DNA from: Viscum album
Lineage: Eukaryota; Streptophyta; Magnoliopsida; Santalales; Viscaceae
NCBI GenBank assembly: GCA_963277665.1
Contig: OY728147.1
Location: 1,265,973,424 to 1,266,037,423, forward strand
Direction: 5' to 3'
DNA: 64,000 nucleotides
Shown here: positions 37,056 through 49,231 of the stretch, in pieces
Position numbering within the stretch: the first letter of the stretch is position 1
Layout of the letters: each line of letters begins with the position of its first letter
Notes under the pieces: model-generated
What the model was told of the DNA's origin: nothing
The model's input: the letters and a program-made list of their open reading frames with translations, nothing else
Databases searched by the model: none
Program-made: the position numbers and the translations under genes

Positions 37056-38678
37056 ACTCAAACGTGATGAGATTCATTCCACATCATAATCATTAAAGAA
37101 TAATTTTCATTTTATGATTAAAAATAATGTTTAACATCATAATATCATTATTTATATGAGTGAAATTCATCATATTAATAACAAACATGACTTGCGTAAC
37201 CAAGATTATAAAAGAAAACAAATCAGGTAACACCCGAAATGATGATACTACTAAAATATTATTTAAAATGAAATATTAGAAGATAATATATGATATCATA
37301 TTTATGTATATGATTCTTATATAATTAAATAAAAATGATTTAACTATTATACAGGAGTTTTAATTACCCTAGGCCAAGGAAAATTACAAGGTAAGGGTTA
37401 ATTCTACAATCTGTTTACTTATATGAGGTTGTTAACACAGAATTATCTACTCGGACCTCTTTATCATCCACATCTGTTTTATCATAAAATTTTAATTCAA
37501 AACAGTTTTACTATTTACTAGACTATGGGTTAAATTAATTTATACCCTTATTTGATGATATATTTTTTGAAAGGAATATTTCCATCATTTTCCAAATAAG
37601 GTACCTTATGACCTTTTCAACAAAATTAAGATTAGAATGTCTTTTTTTAACTTATACTGCGGGTGCGGCTATTTTCCACCATTATAACACTGTAGAAGCT
37701 TCCCATACAAGATTATAAGAATATTTTCAAAAAAAAATCTTTTAAAATAATATAACTTTTAAATGATTTCAAAATTGAAAGTTATATTTCTCTAAAAAAA
37801 TTGTTGATTTCAGATATGTCAATATCTTTTGATATATTTTAAGCTTCTTTGAAGTTGATTTATTATGATTCAAAAATTTCATATTTTATTGATGGTTTTG
37901 TGATATTTTTGACATTGGATGTATAATATTTACACCATTTATGGTTTATGGATAATGTATTGACATTTCATATGCTTGTTTCAATTCAAATGTTTATGTT
38001 ATGTTTAAACATTATTATATGAAGAATTACTTAGGCTTAGTAAGTGACAGGTGGAGCCTGTTATTGCTCCTCGATGCATCGGTAGGTATCATGAGGAAAA
38101 ATGGTGTTTTGGCACAAGGCCTTGACAAAATAATATTTTTAGTCTTGGCATGAGGCCTTGACTATGTGGTTATGATGTTCGACATTATGTAGTCCATCAT
38201 TATGTAATTGTCTATTGATATTGCATGTGATTATTTGACAAGTAGAATATCCATGTGAATAAGTAAATGGAATTATTTGATTTATATTTTCCATATTATG
38301 CAGAATTTTATGTTTAAAAAGGCTTATTTTTTAGTCTTATACATTTCCATAAATTGTTATTCTTATTTATAAATGTTTCTGCTATATTCTTATCCTTACG
38401 GAGCATCTAAGCTCACCCCTTTCTATGTTTTATTTTCCCCAGATGCGAAGAAATATATTATGACTGACCTACAGGGATAGTCTAAGGGATGTGAATGTCC
38501 TCAATGGGGAAAATGTTGTTGTTTTAATTTTATAATGTCATATAAAACATATTAATGTATCTAGTACTCGAAAGGCTACTAAACTGATCAGTATTTTGGA
38601 ATTTGATCCCTTGTGTTAATTCCAATGTTATGTAAAAAATAAACCGAGTCTCGGTAACTGGGGTCGGGGCATTACAGT

Positions 38679-38688
38679 TGGTATCAGA
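38679..38688 (+). other. Primer-binding site, initiator-Met tRNA (element A)
   Basis: TGGTATCAGA begins two bases after the 5' LTR, then TG instead of the usual GC. Ten bases match the plant initiator-Met site, which sets the element to the plus strand. Confidence 0.85.
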
Positions 38689-39170
38689 TGAAGTTTAGTA
38701 TATACCTTGGAAACCTGATTTAGAAAAACTCTAATTGGAGAACATTACCCAATGATAGACTATGATGATTAATATAGGGGAACTTTATAATTTTTTTTAA
38801 TGTAGATATTTTGTGTATTTTCCAAGAAATACATCCCTGTCTGAATACGAGCTGGTAAAAGTGGCTCTTGAAAAGTTGTACCTAGGAGTGAAAACTACGA
38901 CAATGAGTTTTAGGCTTGACCCGGTGTATCCAGGTACACTACAATGGGACTTTCTGCACTCTTGGTTACGACACTCCCATGGGATATGCTTAATATAATT
39001 TACATTTTCATTACAAGACATTATGAAATATTTAGGAGTAAATACTTTCTCAAGGACAAAATTTTATGATTATAGATTATATGCATAATATTTTCTATTT
39101 TTGTTAGGTATTTTAGAAGTTTGGAATTATGCATTGTGATTCATAAACTAACCTACTGTATGCCACTGTT
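38689..39170 (+). other. Leader of element A interior, no gene seen
   Basis: Between primer site and the gag-like start. It includes open frames on both strands at 38,797-39,021 without family resemblance, and is likely untranslated leader. Confidence 0.4.
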
Positions 39171-39176
39171 TAGAAA

Positions 39177-39625
39177 TGGTGCCTAATAGAAGGAACGAGA
39201 ATTCCTATAATACACATAATCAAAAGATTTAGAAGGATCATATCATTCATTGTATTAAGACAACATTTAAAAGGGAAATAGTATCCCACATATTATCAAC
39301 ATATTTAGAAATAAAATCACATTTTAATATTATATGTGAATAATTCTCTGAATTCTATGGATTGAAAGGGAAGAAAGAGAAGAAAAGTATCGAAGAGAGA
39401 ATGGTAGATAAAGGGAAGAGGGGAAAGATGGATTTTACTATATGTGTTAACTATGGAAAGAATCACCTTGGTAAATTATTGAAGGTAATGTGATTTCGTT
39501 ATAAGTGTGGAGAAAAAGGACACCAAGTAGGTGATTGAAAGCGTAATAAAAAGGGTTCAAATGTACAATTCATCATCTATAAGGAGTTGGGACACTATGT
39601 GAAGCAATTTCCAAATCATCAGAGT
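39177..39625 (+). pseudogene. Element A gag remnant with two decayed zinc knuckles
   Basis: ATGGTGCC at 39,177 opens MVPNRRNENS, resembling the chromovirus gag start 'MP.RR'. Only about 240 bp later the knuckle region begins. VNYGKNHLGK resembles the 'C..C.K.H.G.C' prelude. YKCGEKGHQVGD followed by a stop and KRNKK is a CX2CX4HX4C knuckle with the first Cys changed to Tyr and the last to a stop. FIIYKELGHYVKQFPN is a second knuckle with Cys changed to Phe. The capsid domain expected between start and knuckles (usually several hundred bases) is missing or unrecognisable, so gag is deleted as well as broken. Confidence 0.65.
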
Positions 39626-40325
39626 ATACCCAAGATGCTGCTATTAGATAACAATCTAGTTATGATACTACTGATGACAAATATGAATGCTTAGATTTAT
39701 TATGTTGTTATTAAATTTTTATGTCATTTGAGTATTATATTAATGTACATGCTATAAGAATTATATAGTATAAAAGGATTGTACCACAATACTATTTCAC
39801 TAATGACTTGAGATTTTTCGGAACCAAGAAAAGTGACTTAGTGGCAGGTTAAATTTTTAGAAAATATATTGTTAAGAGAAAGATAAACTATATTATGGTT
39901 CTGATACCGAGGTAGTGATTTTGGTATAATATATGATTGATTTGGATAAATTATATTGGATATTCTTGACTACATTGAAAATGATTAATGATTTGTATAT
40001 TCCATCATTGTTGGAGTTTACAACATTTTTGGATAGAAAGAGTATATTCAGTATTCTATAAGGAATAAGGGAGAATGAATGTAATCAATAAGGATTTATT
40101 GTAATATTGGGTGTTTCAGTGTTTTAAAAGAATACATGATAATGTTATTCACATGTTATTATATGGAAAAAAAGATCTTCATTGTTTTTACCTTCCTAAT
40201 AAATTTTGGACTATGAGTTTGGATAGAAGAATTTTGGATAAGTGTAAATCTTGGAATCGATTAAGATTGACATTGGAAACTATTGTTAAGGTTAAATCAT
40301 TTCTTGATATTATGTTTGGATTATC
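39626..40325 (+). pseudogene. Possible protease-to-RT spacer remnant of element A
   Basis: After the knuckles the chromovirus order would be protease then RT. A segment around 40,010-40,060 (LLEFTTFLDRKSIFSIL) loosely resembles the pre-RT block 'V.EF.DVF...PPDR..EFSI.L'. No DTG/DSG protease box and no RT palm blocks were found. A 72-codon open stretch at 40,111-40,329 is unmatched. The pol genes have evidently been lost. Confidence 0.3.
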
Positions 40326-40334
40326 CTAAGATGG

Positions 40335-40445
40335 ACAACCTGGAGGTCGGGAGACAACGCGTTGTATCTGGAAACACCGCGTGACGTGAACCCGCAACCG
40401 AAGGGCGTCAAGGGTTCATCACCTACCACTAGCATACGTGATGTC
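40335..40445. other. Small CpG-rich patch in element A interior
   Basis: About 110 bp with roughly ten CpG dinucleotides (ggtcggg, aacgcgtt, accgcgtgacgtg, cgcaaccgaagggcg), in a surrounding that is AT-rich and CpG-poor. It contains the perfect 12-bp palindrome ACAACGCGTTGT at 40,354-40,365. No coding match or partner copy was recognised in the window. It may be a late, small insertion or a segment protected from deamination. Confidence 0.5.
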
Positions 40446-41033
40446 CTGGTTTTTATAATCTAGAATTTTTTTTAAAATTCTGAAAAATGAATTATAAATT
40501 CATTATTTTCTAAAACATATACAATTAGGATAAATAGAATATTTTTGGAATTCTATTATATTTTTAAGAGAAAGATGATTTTGTTGTAGGAATTTGATAA
40601 AGGATGAATCTATACTTGTCACGTATATTTTTTTTCCTCTTATTAAATGAATAAATTAATTCAAAATCTTTAGGGAAGGGATCTTAAAACCAAAAATGTC
40701 TCATCCTAATACCATATGTTTTGTTGAACTATCGATATTTTAAATCATCAAATATTGATGGATTTGAAGCCCTTAATTATACACATGTTTGTGATTGATA
40801 ACTGCAATTACTCCCCATAAAAATTATTTTTTTCCTCCAATTATGTGTCTTTATTTTCAACCAATGTTCTCCTAATCCAGATCAAAATTTGTTGTTGAAT
40901 TTATCATTCCCTTTCCCTCTTATTAAGACTAAATTTTATTAAGCCAATTTCCAATGCGGGTTTTCCACAAAATTATCTTTCTATTTTTAACCTTTTCGAA
41001 GAACAATTTCAAATTGTGAGGATGCAATTTTTT
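40446..41033 (+). other. AT-rich 3' end of element A interior
   Basis: No gene recognised. Leads into the polypurine tract; probably 3' untranslated sequence. Confidence 0.4.
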
Positions 41034-41047
41034 GAAATAGGGGAGAA
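41034..41047 (+). other. Polypurine tract of element A
   Basis: GAAATAGGGGAGAA immediately before the 3' LTR, one pyrimidine in 14 bases, as expected for plus-strand priming. Confidence 0.8.
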
Positions 41048-43112
41048 TGTAACACTCCATGATTATGTAATTCAATAACTTGTGGTACACACAACATCGA
41101 GTTCGAGCGCACCACGACTTGCCAAACTAGCTGTTCCAAAAGGATTTACGAATAATATTAACCAAATTTTGAATTTTAAATATATCCTATATAATTTTAA
41201 AATTCATATTCCTTGATTCTAAGTCATAATATAGGGAAAAATTCAATTTTTTAGATAAATGAAGTATTTTTTAGAAAAAAATCAATTTTACCGCTTATTT
41301 ATTGAAGAATACTTTTTAAACCAAATATTTGACACTTTTATATATTCAATTGAATGAAATTAAATTCTTCTTTAGAATTGTTACATATACATTTAGTTTG
41401 GATAATGTTTTGGTACTTTTTTGATACATTTTATATTCTCATGAATAGTGAAAATATGAAATTTTAATTGAAAAAAACTTTTTTTAATCGAAAAAACTCA
41501 TAGTGATAAATTGTGAATTTGAATTGTTTGTAAGTATAATTAGATTATATTTTTATCATTTAATACTATGTAGGTTATTATAAGTCATTTCACATTTAAA
41601 TTTGACATAAACACATGTGAATCATTTGATAGTGTTTGCATTTAAAAAAACCCGCATTTTTTGTTTTGGGAATGGGAATTAATTTTAAATTAATTGTATA
41701 ATCTTATATGTTTTTAATTTATTAAAATATAATTCATTTTTGAATTCATAATATCAAAATTTTGTTAGTGTGAGTTTTTGGTATTTTTCTGAAAAAATAA
41801 AAATTATGATGATTTGTGAAAAACACTTTGTTATTGTTTGAAACTGATTTTTTATTTAATTAATTATTTATTTTATTTAAATTTATTTTAAGTCAATATA
41901 TATATATATAACACCTATATAAGTTCAATTTAATTCATTGGAGTCATTTTATAATAAAATTAGATGTATGAATTTTTATTGAACTTTTTACCGTCTTTTA
42001 CAAACCTTCTAAAAACATTTGGAAATTTTCATAAAACATAATTTTACCGCTTCTGTGAGTTGAATTTCAAAAATCAAATAGAAATCGTTGACATCAATAT
42101 ATATTTGGTTCAATAAGATGAAAATATTTTTTCGGTGAATAGTAACTTTTGACTTTTATTTACGATGGTTAAAAATAAATAGGGAAATTAAAGGTAGAAA
42201 TGATATTATAAATATCTTAATAGATGTCTTCATTCTATTGGATAAGTATAATTCGACCAAAAACAAACTTAGGAATGAAAAATTATCCTTTTGGTCCACT
42301 TGGATTTGATTTTTGACATTTATTATTATTTTATTTAAAGAAGAGTTAAAAGTATTAAATTCAAAGTTTAATTACTAAACCATTTTTTATATAGAGTTAT
42401 ACATAAGATAAATTCCACTATAAATATTAATTATAAAGATAATAATATCTCCTACATAATGGTATTTTATTTATAATTTTGATACATTATATAATTTAAT
42501 TTATTTATAACACAATGACGTTGCAGGAATTACCTTATTAATGAAATATTAAAATAATTGATATTATAAATATCCAAATAAATGAAAATTGATACTTCTG
42601 ATGAATTGCACTAATTTTAATGGTAAATATGACATGTTAGGGTTTATTAAAAAAACTTATTTTAATTGATAATGTTTTTATGGCTTTCAAAAAAAATCAA
42701 ATACTAAATACTGTCAAAATTGACATAATTGAGTTTTTAAAAAAAATCTATATTATTAATTGATATAATATTAATAAAAATCATAGGTTCAGAAATAGGA
42801 CTTATATAAGGTTATATATATTAATAATTAACCACTTGGGGTTCTATTGTCTTTTTATAGTAAGTTTATTAACCATATATTATAAAAATAGAAAGAGACA
42901 TGGTAAATTTCCAACTATTTAACTAAGAGTTAAATATAAAAGATAAGTTTAATATGGTAATCTAAACCTATCTAAAACCTATTGGTTGAGAGTTTTTAGA
43001 GCCATACCCACATTATCCTCTAAATAAATCATTTTGGAGCCATTATAATATGTATATTATTTTTTTATAAAATAATATTTCAATGTTTTCTTAAAGTGAC
43101 CCTCACCTCTCT

Positions 43113-43120
43113 TATAAAAG
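43113..43120 (+). promoter_or_regulatory. TATA box of element A 3' LTR
   Basis: TATAAAAG in the same context as 36,489-36,496. Confidence 0.6.
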
Positions 43121-43474
43121 GGTACATCCCCTTCTCTTAATTTCACACCACCAAAGCCATTTGGATCGGCCAAACCCTACCCAAATATCCTACCAAATTC
43201 CATCACATTAAACTAGAGTCCTTACTTAGATCATAAATGTTACCTATGAAGCCCTTTTTATCAACTCAGAAGAAAACACCCAAAGAAGAGTTAATAATTT
43301 CACCACCCTCTTTCAAGTTCTTTTCTTCTTCATCTTCCACTTTCTTTGTTGGTTCCATACCAAAATAATTACTCCAGTAACTCCTAAATACTATGATGTT
43401 ATTATAAATATGGTACAACCATATTCGTTATTCTATCCATACAATAAATGATAAAGTCACCATACGTATGTATG

Positions 43475-43681
43475 TACGGCTTACCGTCTCCGGCTCGTGG
43501 TGTAGTTTGTTATTAAAACACGTCATTATTTGGATGGGTATAAAAATGAGTATAATTGAGGTAAATAATAAATATAACATGTTAATTATTATGTATATAT
43601 GATATAACATCCAATTACATATGATTTCACCATCAATATAATGATATTGTCGCTCGTGCGTACGTACAGATTGTCGTTTCC
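43475..43681 (+). promoter_or_regulatory. Paired CpG-containing motif in element A 3' LTR
   Basis: TACGGCTTACCGTCTCC at 43,475-43,491 is identical in its core to the 5' LTR copy. The second word, GTGCGTACGTACAGATTGTC, begins at 43,656 and is followed by GTTTCC; it is partly decayed. Spacing about 188 bp, as in the 5' LTR. Confidence 0.6.
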
Positions 43682-45152
43682 ACGAACGTGATGAGATTCA
43701 TTCCCCATCATAATAATTCAAGAATAATTGTCATTTTATTATTAAAAATAATATTTAGGAACTCAATATCATTCTGGATATGAATAAAATATATCTTATT
43801 CATAACAAACATCACTTACGTAACAATTCATATAAAGGAAAACAAATCAGTTAACACCCGAAATAATGATACTACTAAAATATTATTAACAATGCAATAT
43901 TAGAAGGTCATATATGATATCATATTTATGTATATGATTCTTGAATAATTCAATAACAATTATTTAACTGTTATAAAAGTGTATAACATACCCTTGACCA
44001 AGTAAAATTACAATTTAAGGGTTAATTCTACAATCTCTTTACTTATCTGTGGTTGTTAATACGTAAGAATCTACTAGGACCTCTTTATCATCTAAATCCG
44101 TGTTTTCTTAAAAAAAAGAATTCAAAACATTCTTACAATTTAATAGACTATGGGTTAATTTCATTTATACCCTTCTTTGACCATATATCTTTTGAAATGA
44201 ATCTTTCCATTGTTTTCCAAATAAGGTACTTTTTGACCTTTTCGACAAAATTAAGTTAAGAATGTCTTTTTTTATCTTATAATTATTTCATCTATGTTAA
44301 CATCCTTTGATGGATTTTAAGCTTGTTTGAAGTTGATTTATTATGATACAAAAATTCCATATTGTATTGAAGGTTTTGTGATTTGTTTGACTATTTATGT
44401 TTTATTTTTACACTATTTATGGTTTATCAATAAAGTATTGACATTTTGTATTCTAGTTTTAATACGAATGTTTATGTTATGTTTAAACCTTTTTCTATGA
44501 GGAATACATTGGACTTAGTATGTGACGGGTAGAGCCCTCTATATCTTCTGCATCTATAGGTCTCATGAGACAAACTATTTTCTTGACACAAGGCCATGAA
44601 AAAATCATATACTTAGTATTGGAATGAGGCCTTGACTATGTGGTTTTGATATATGGCCTTACGCATCCCATAATTATGAAATTGAATATTGATATAGCAT
44701 GTGATTATTCGACCAGTAGAATATCCATGTGAATAAGTAAGTAGAATTATTTGATTTATATTGGCCACATTATGTAGAAGTTTATTTTTAAAAGGATTAT
44801 GTTTTATTATTATACATTCCCTTAAATGCTTATGCTTATTTATGAGAGTTTCTGCTATATTGTTATCCTTACTGAGCATCTGAGCTCACCCCTTTCTATG
44901 TTTTATTTTTCTGAGGATTGAAGAAGTATATTGTGAATGACATGTACAGACAGTCTAGGAGATATGAATGTGGAAAATGGAGATAGTGATTTTGTTGGTT
45001 TTCATTTTATATTGTAATTTAAAACATATGAATGTATCTAGTACTTCCAAGGATACTAAACTGATCAGTCTTTTGTGATTTGAACCCTTGTGATCAATCC
45101 AATGTTATGTAATAATGCACCAACTCTAGTTAACTAGGGTTGGGGAATTACA

Positions 45153-45157
45153 AATTG
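45153..45157. repeat. Target-site duplication, right copy (element A)
   Basis: AATTG after the 3' LTR; pairs with AATTA at 34,406-34,410 with one mismatch. Confidence 0.55.
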
Positions 45158-45960
45158 AGAGATAACTGTGAACAAACTTTTGTTATCCCTACAAATAATG
45201 AGTTACAAGTGACTCTATCCTTATAGAAAACATATTTGAAGAACCCACATATACACCTTCCCATGGTGATCTTTCACCACACCCACTTTAGAGGAAACAC
45301 CTCAAGAGGATCTTCTTCTTTTTGTGCACTATCATTACATCATCTGATAAGTTATATTTACACACACTCTTTAGACTACTTCTCAAGTACTCTATACCAT
45401 CTTTATAGATTATTTCACTGGTATTCAATTAGTAACAGTCGATTTCACTACCTTTCAATCCCCTCAAGTAGAATTACACTCTACTCTGATCATCATAGGC
45501 TACCATCCATCTTATAGATGAGAAATTTACTCCATAATAGATTCTATTGGTGATATTTTCACATTCTAGGACTTTTCAATCCCCCACATCACTTCACGTC
45601 ACTTAAACCCAACTTCTGATGGATATGCTTCTAATGAATCAACCTCAAATGAAATAACACAACATCATTGAGAAAATTCACTCATTAACATCCATTTATT
45701 CCTTTAATGGATTATGGTAGCCTAAAAATGAATTTTTTTTGACATCCATACTCATATATTCCCACACTTGAACATTTTTTCATTTCCTTGAAAATGTTAC
45801 TTCCTCTACTAATGAACGGACATCTACTCAACTGAAAAACTACTTGTCAAAATACTATGGCATGGTGAGGGTAATATTATATTCATATCAATCCATCAAA
45901 GTGTATCTTAAAATGAATATACAATTGAAAATCTTGACACATAACCAAGATGTAGTACAA
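45153..45960. repeat. Left LTR of element X, piece 2
   Basis: Collinear with about 48,385-49,200. Anchors are 'gaagaacccacatatacacc' versus 'gaagaacccaagtgtaactc', 'gatcatcataggctac' versus 'gatcatcatggactac', and 'ggtgagggtaatatt' versus 'aatgagggtaagatt'. Right end approximate. Confidence 0.55.
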
Positions 45961-48030
45961 TCTACCTAAAAATATCCAACTTTATATTTTTTTCATAGGT
46001 TATGTATAATAATATCTCACTAGAAGAGTACTATCATTATTTCAAAAATTTCCCAAAAATTCCCAAAAATCATTCTTTCACCCCTTCATAATTTCTGAAA
46101 GAATACACACCATAATGTTGATCATCCATTCCACTTATAAGGAAAAAACATCCTCATTTATACTGATCATTGGGTTCCATTCAATTTTAAAAACATGATT
46201 CCTTCGGAACACCTCTATTGAATTCCTATAATGACAGCCACGTGATATTGTATTTTAATTAATTAATAAACCCATCAAAAATAATATTCCATATACTATG
46301 TTCATTTTCCTACTCCTTAATATCATGAATATCTAAAGAGTATGTACTAAATATTCCATAACCTTCAAGAGTTTATCAACCCAATGAGATCCCATGATTC
46401 CAAAAGAATTTACTACCACCTAGAAGATTTACATCTACTATGTGTGGTGTAATGAAATTGAAAAACACCAATTGAAAAACCTCTGTATTGTTTCAGACCA
46501 AAATACTTAGTGAAAAAAGGTATAAAATATTATTTTTTTCTCCCACTCTATTAGAGCCTTATTCGAAAAACCATCAATGGGTCCACCCATGATTCAGAAG
46601 CCCTTATGATACTCTATTGATCTTCTGATGATTGTTTCCACATATTTGGAACACTAATGTCTTCATCACCACTACATACAAAGAAACACTCCTAACAATC
46701 ATGTGTTTTCCTCTTATATCATTTATGTATTCATCGTTTACTACAAAATACATTATGTATTAGAGAAATTACCAACATTTTTATAGAAATAATGTTCCTT
46801 CTGAAAGAAAAACCCTAAATAAATGTTATCTACCACTCCAGGACACCTTTTAATGATCAAGGATTTGTAACATAAAACAATTGGAAAAATCACTAAAAAA
46901 TAACCAAAATAACATTTTCTAGGACTCTCCCACCCATTATAAACAATTCTTCAGGATTCTCAATTATCTTTTAGAAACTACAACAACTTGATTCTCGATC
47001 TATAATGTTCTAAGCATCGCTCAAACATTTTTTTTCAATAAAATGAAGCATGCACTTTACTGTTTCCTCATAAATGATGGTATAATCTAAATTGATCCCT
47101 AGGAAATGAAAAAACATCGAAAAAGTTATGGTCTATTGGTGCCCCTACTCTAGAGAGAACACATCTTCCACTAACTCTTTGGAAAACAAGACACCAAATC
47201 AGTAACCAAAAATTCACCGAAACATTACTTCTCTTGTACATAAAGAAAAATTCTACAAATTTTTTCAAAACCACGATCCCCACTCTTAAAATAATAACTC
47301 ATTGTTTTTAGATTATATTCTTATTTATTAGGACTATTCCACACACATTTATTCCCACTTCTTTCACTAAATGGAATCACCACTACATAAATGATCTTGA
47401 GTACATCCATTGTGAGACTGTGTTGTAATAACTCAATATCAATTAATTAGATATTAAATAGTGAAAGGAAACTTAAATTAAAAGTTAGAACTCATGTAGG
47501 ATATAATATAATGTTTAGAAGAACAAGACGCCCACTTATAAAATCATGATTTACGAAGCCTTCAGAAGTAAAACATCTGTGCAGATCTTTTAATTCCAAC
47601 AGTTTCCTACAATGACCTATTCTATAGAAATAAAAGATGCAAAACAGATCATTATCCAATTATCATTTACCCATTATTCCTTTTCCTTTATCAAATAAAG
47701 TGTTTTCAAATAAATTCACTATTGAACACCTCTACCTTCTCTATAACATAGTCCATTTCTCCTAGATAAATTTTATAAATATTTTCCTCACTCTTTCCAT
47801 ATCATTGTCATAATTATTCTACAACATAAATTCCAGTAGACTCACCATAAATGGAAATATAAATCCTATATGAGTAACAACACCATTATCCACTAAGATA
47901 CACAACTTTCACCATCAAAACCATCATAGTAGACATAACCCATTAGAAAACAATCTTCTATTAACAATGACATCCCACTATATCTGACATGCATACAGAT
48001 CATGGAGTAATTTCTAGGATCATACTACAA
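45961..48030. other. Internal region of element X, no recognised domain
   Basis: About 2.1 kb without a gag or pol motif I can recognise on either strand. A 71-codon open stretch at 47,068-47,283 (minus) has no family resemblance I would defend. Too short for full gag-pol, so X is non-autonomous or deleted. Confidence 0.4.
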
Positions 48031-49231
48031 TGTTGAGTATATAATAAAGTTTCTAAAATGAGATATTAAAAACCATATAAAAAATAGATTCATCTATATA
48101 TTTCTAAATTTGATCTATTACCACACGTTGGGGACTCTCTCATAAGAGTGAAACATTAGTGTCTAGAAGATCTAATGATATGGATCCCTAAAACATAGAG
48201 TAAAACTGAACCAAACTCACTATACCAAATCACCCTTCCTTCCAAACACCTCGAAATATCTTTTATATAAAATTAAATAAGAGAAACCAAACATGACATG
48301 AAATGCAACATCACAGCTAAAATATTTTGGTTTTTACTTTAGTGAAACTCTATTGGGGAACACATTCCATATACTATTAAGGTGAGAAATCATGTTATAA
48401 GTGTTAAAAACCCATTATTAACCCTATATAACCTAATTTATAAGTTACTCTGTCCTTATGGACACCCTACATGAAGAACCCAAGTGTAACTCCTTCCCAT
48501 AGCGATCTCCTACCCCAATCACCTTTTAGGAAATCCCATGTATGGATCACCTTCTTCTAATTCTGTATCACTACTTCATCTAATGATTTACCCCATTTTT
48601 CTCTATCTTTATTACTACTATAGTCATATAACCCATATTTATATATTATCTTATAAATAGTTAGGCAATAATATACTATTTCATCACTTTATGATCATTG
48701 TGGATGAAATTCCACTTCACCCAGATCATCATGGACTACAATCCATCTAGTCAAAAGAAATTTACCAATAAAATTGACCCACCTAGTAAATATTGAAAAT
48801 ATAAATGGAATTAAATATCCATCATGTCAATTCACATCACCCAAACCTATCTTTTAATGGATATGTATTTGATGGATTAGCCTCATATGGATAAAATGTC
48901 GATGAAATCATAGAATTACATCTCGTGAAGTCACTAATTTTAATCTATTGATCCCTCCATCAAATTATGGTGTCACAGAAATGTATACCTATTGAAATAA
49001 GTCTTCTACTATTTCCACATTTTATTATTGATTCTACATTTACCCCACTACCACTTCCTCTAATATCAGTGAATAAACAACCACTCGAATAATAAATTGT
49101 TGACCAAAATTGAGGCACACAATGAGGGTAAGATTTTCATTATTTGGATTCATCAAAACGTATCTTCAAGTAAATGTAATTATATAAATTCCTACACTTA
49201 CCTATAAAATATTACTCACACTAACCTGGCA
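48031..49231. repeat. Right LTR of element X (approximate ends)
   Basis: Unbroken partner of 34,086-34,410 plus 45,153-45,960. The alignment runs across the position where element A interrupts the left copy, at about 48,380. This shows that A inserted into an existing X LTR. Confidence 0.55.

Larger units (their letters stand above)
34411..38676 (+). repeat. 5' LTR of element A
   Basis: Starts TGTAATAGCC and ends TCGGGGCATTACA, with the primer site two bases later. Relative to the 3' LTR (41,048-45,152) it aligns throughout with many substitutions and small indels, including extra bases after its first 10 bp. It holds a TATA box at 36,489, the paired CGTACG/ACCGTCTCC motifs at 36,841-37,055, and a stretch near 38,040-38,110 shared with the solo LTR. 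It has no convincing gene. Confidence 0.88.
34411..45152 (+). mobile_element. Element A: Ty3/gypsy-type LTR element with very long LTRs and deleted interior
   Basis: A 10.7-kb unit: 5' LTR 34,411-38,676 (4,266 bp), primer site, 2.37-kb interior, polypurine tract, 3' LTR 41,048-45,152 (4,105 bp). Flanks AATTA and AATTG fit a 5-bp target duplication with one change. The interior keeps a gag N-terminus-like start and two decayed zinc knuckles, but no RT, RNase H or integrase blocks were found. The element therefore depended on enzymes supplied in trans or suffered a large deletion. LTR ends TGTAA...TTACA, the initiator-Met primer and the knuckle spacing suggest a chromovirus (Tekay-like) origin. 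A related solo LTR lies at 58,929-63,614. Confidence 0.85.
41048..45152 (+). repeat. 3' LTR of element A
   Basis: Starts TGTAACACTCC and ends GTTGGGGAATTACA. It pairs with 34,411-38,676. It has the conserved TATA box at 43,113-43,120 and the paired motifs at 43,475-43,491 and 43,656-43,681. It is about 160 bp shorter than the 5' copy through small indels; for instance the 5' copy has extra sequence near 37,640-37,790 that is absent after 44,280. Confidence 0.88.
34086..49231. mobile_element. Element X: LTR retrotransposon, split by element A
   Basis: A roughly 1.2-kb repeat at about 48,030-49,231 has a collinear partner cut in two: 34,086-34,410 and 45,153 to about 45,960. The cut is exactly the span of element A. 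Removing A leaves LTR, about 2.1 kb internal DNA, LTR. The flanks on both sides are the right LTR of element Y. No pol domain was recognised and no clear primer site or target duplication was found, so lineage and direction are unknown. Its ends are estimates within some tens of bases. Confidence 0.55.

Noticed and set aside
47068..47283. 71-codon minus-strand frame in element X considered as a pol fragment
   Set aside because: I tried RT, RNase H and integrase blocks and none aligned convincingly.
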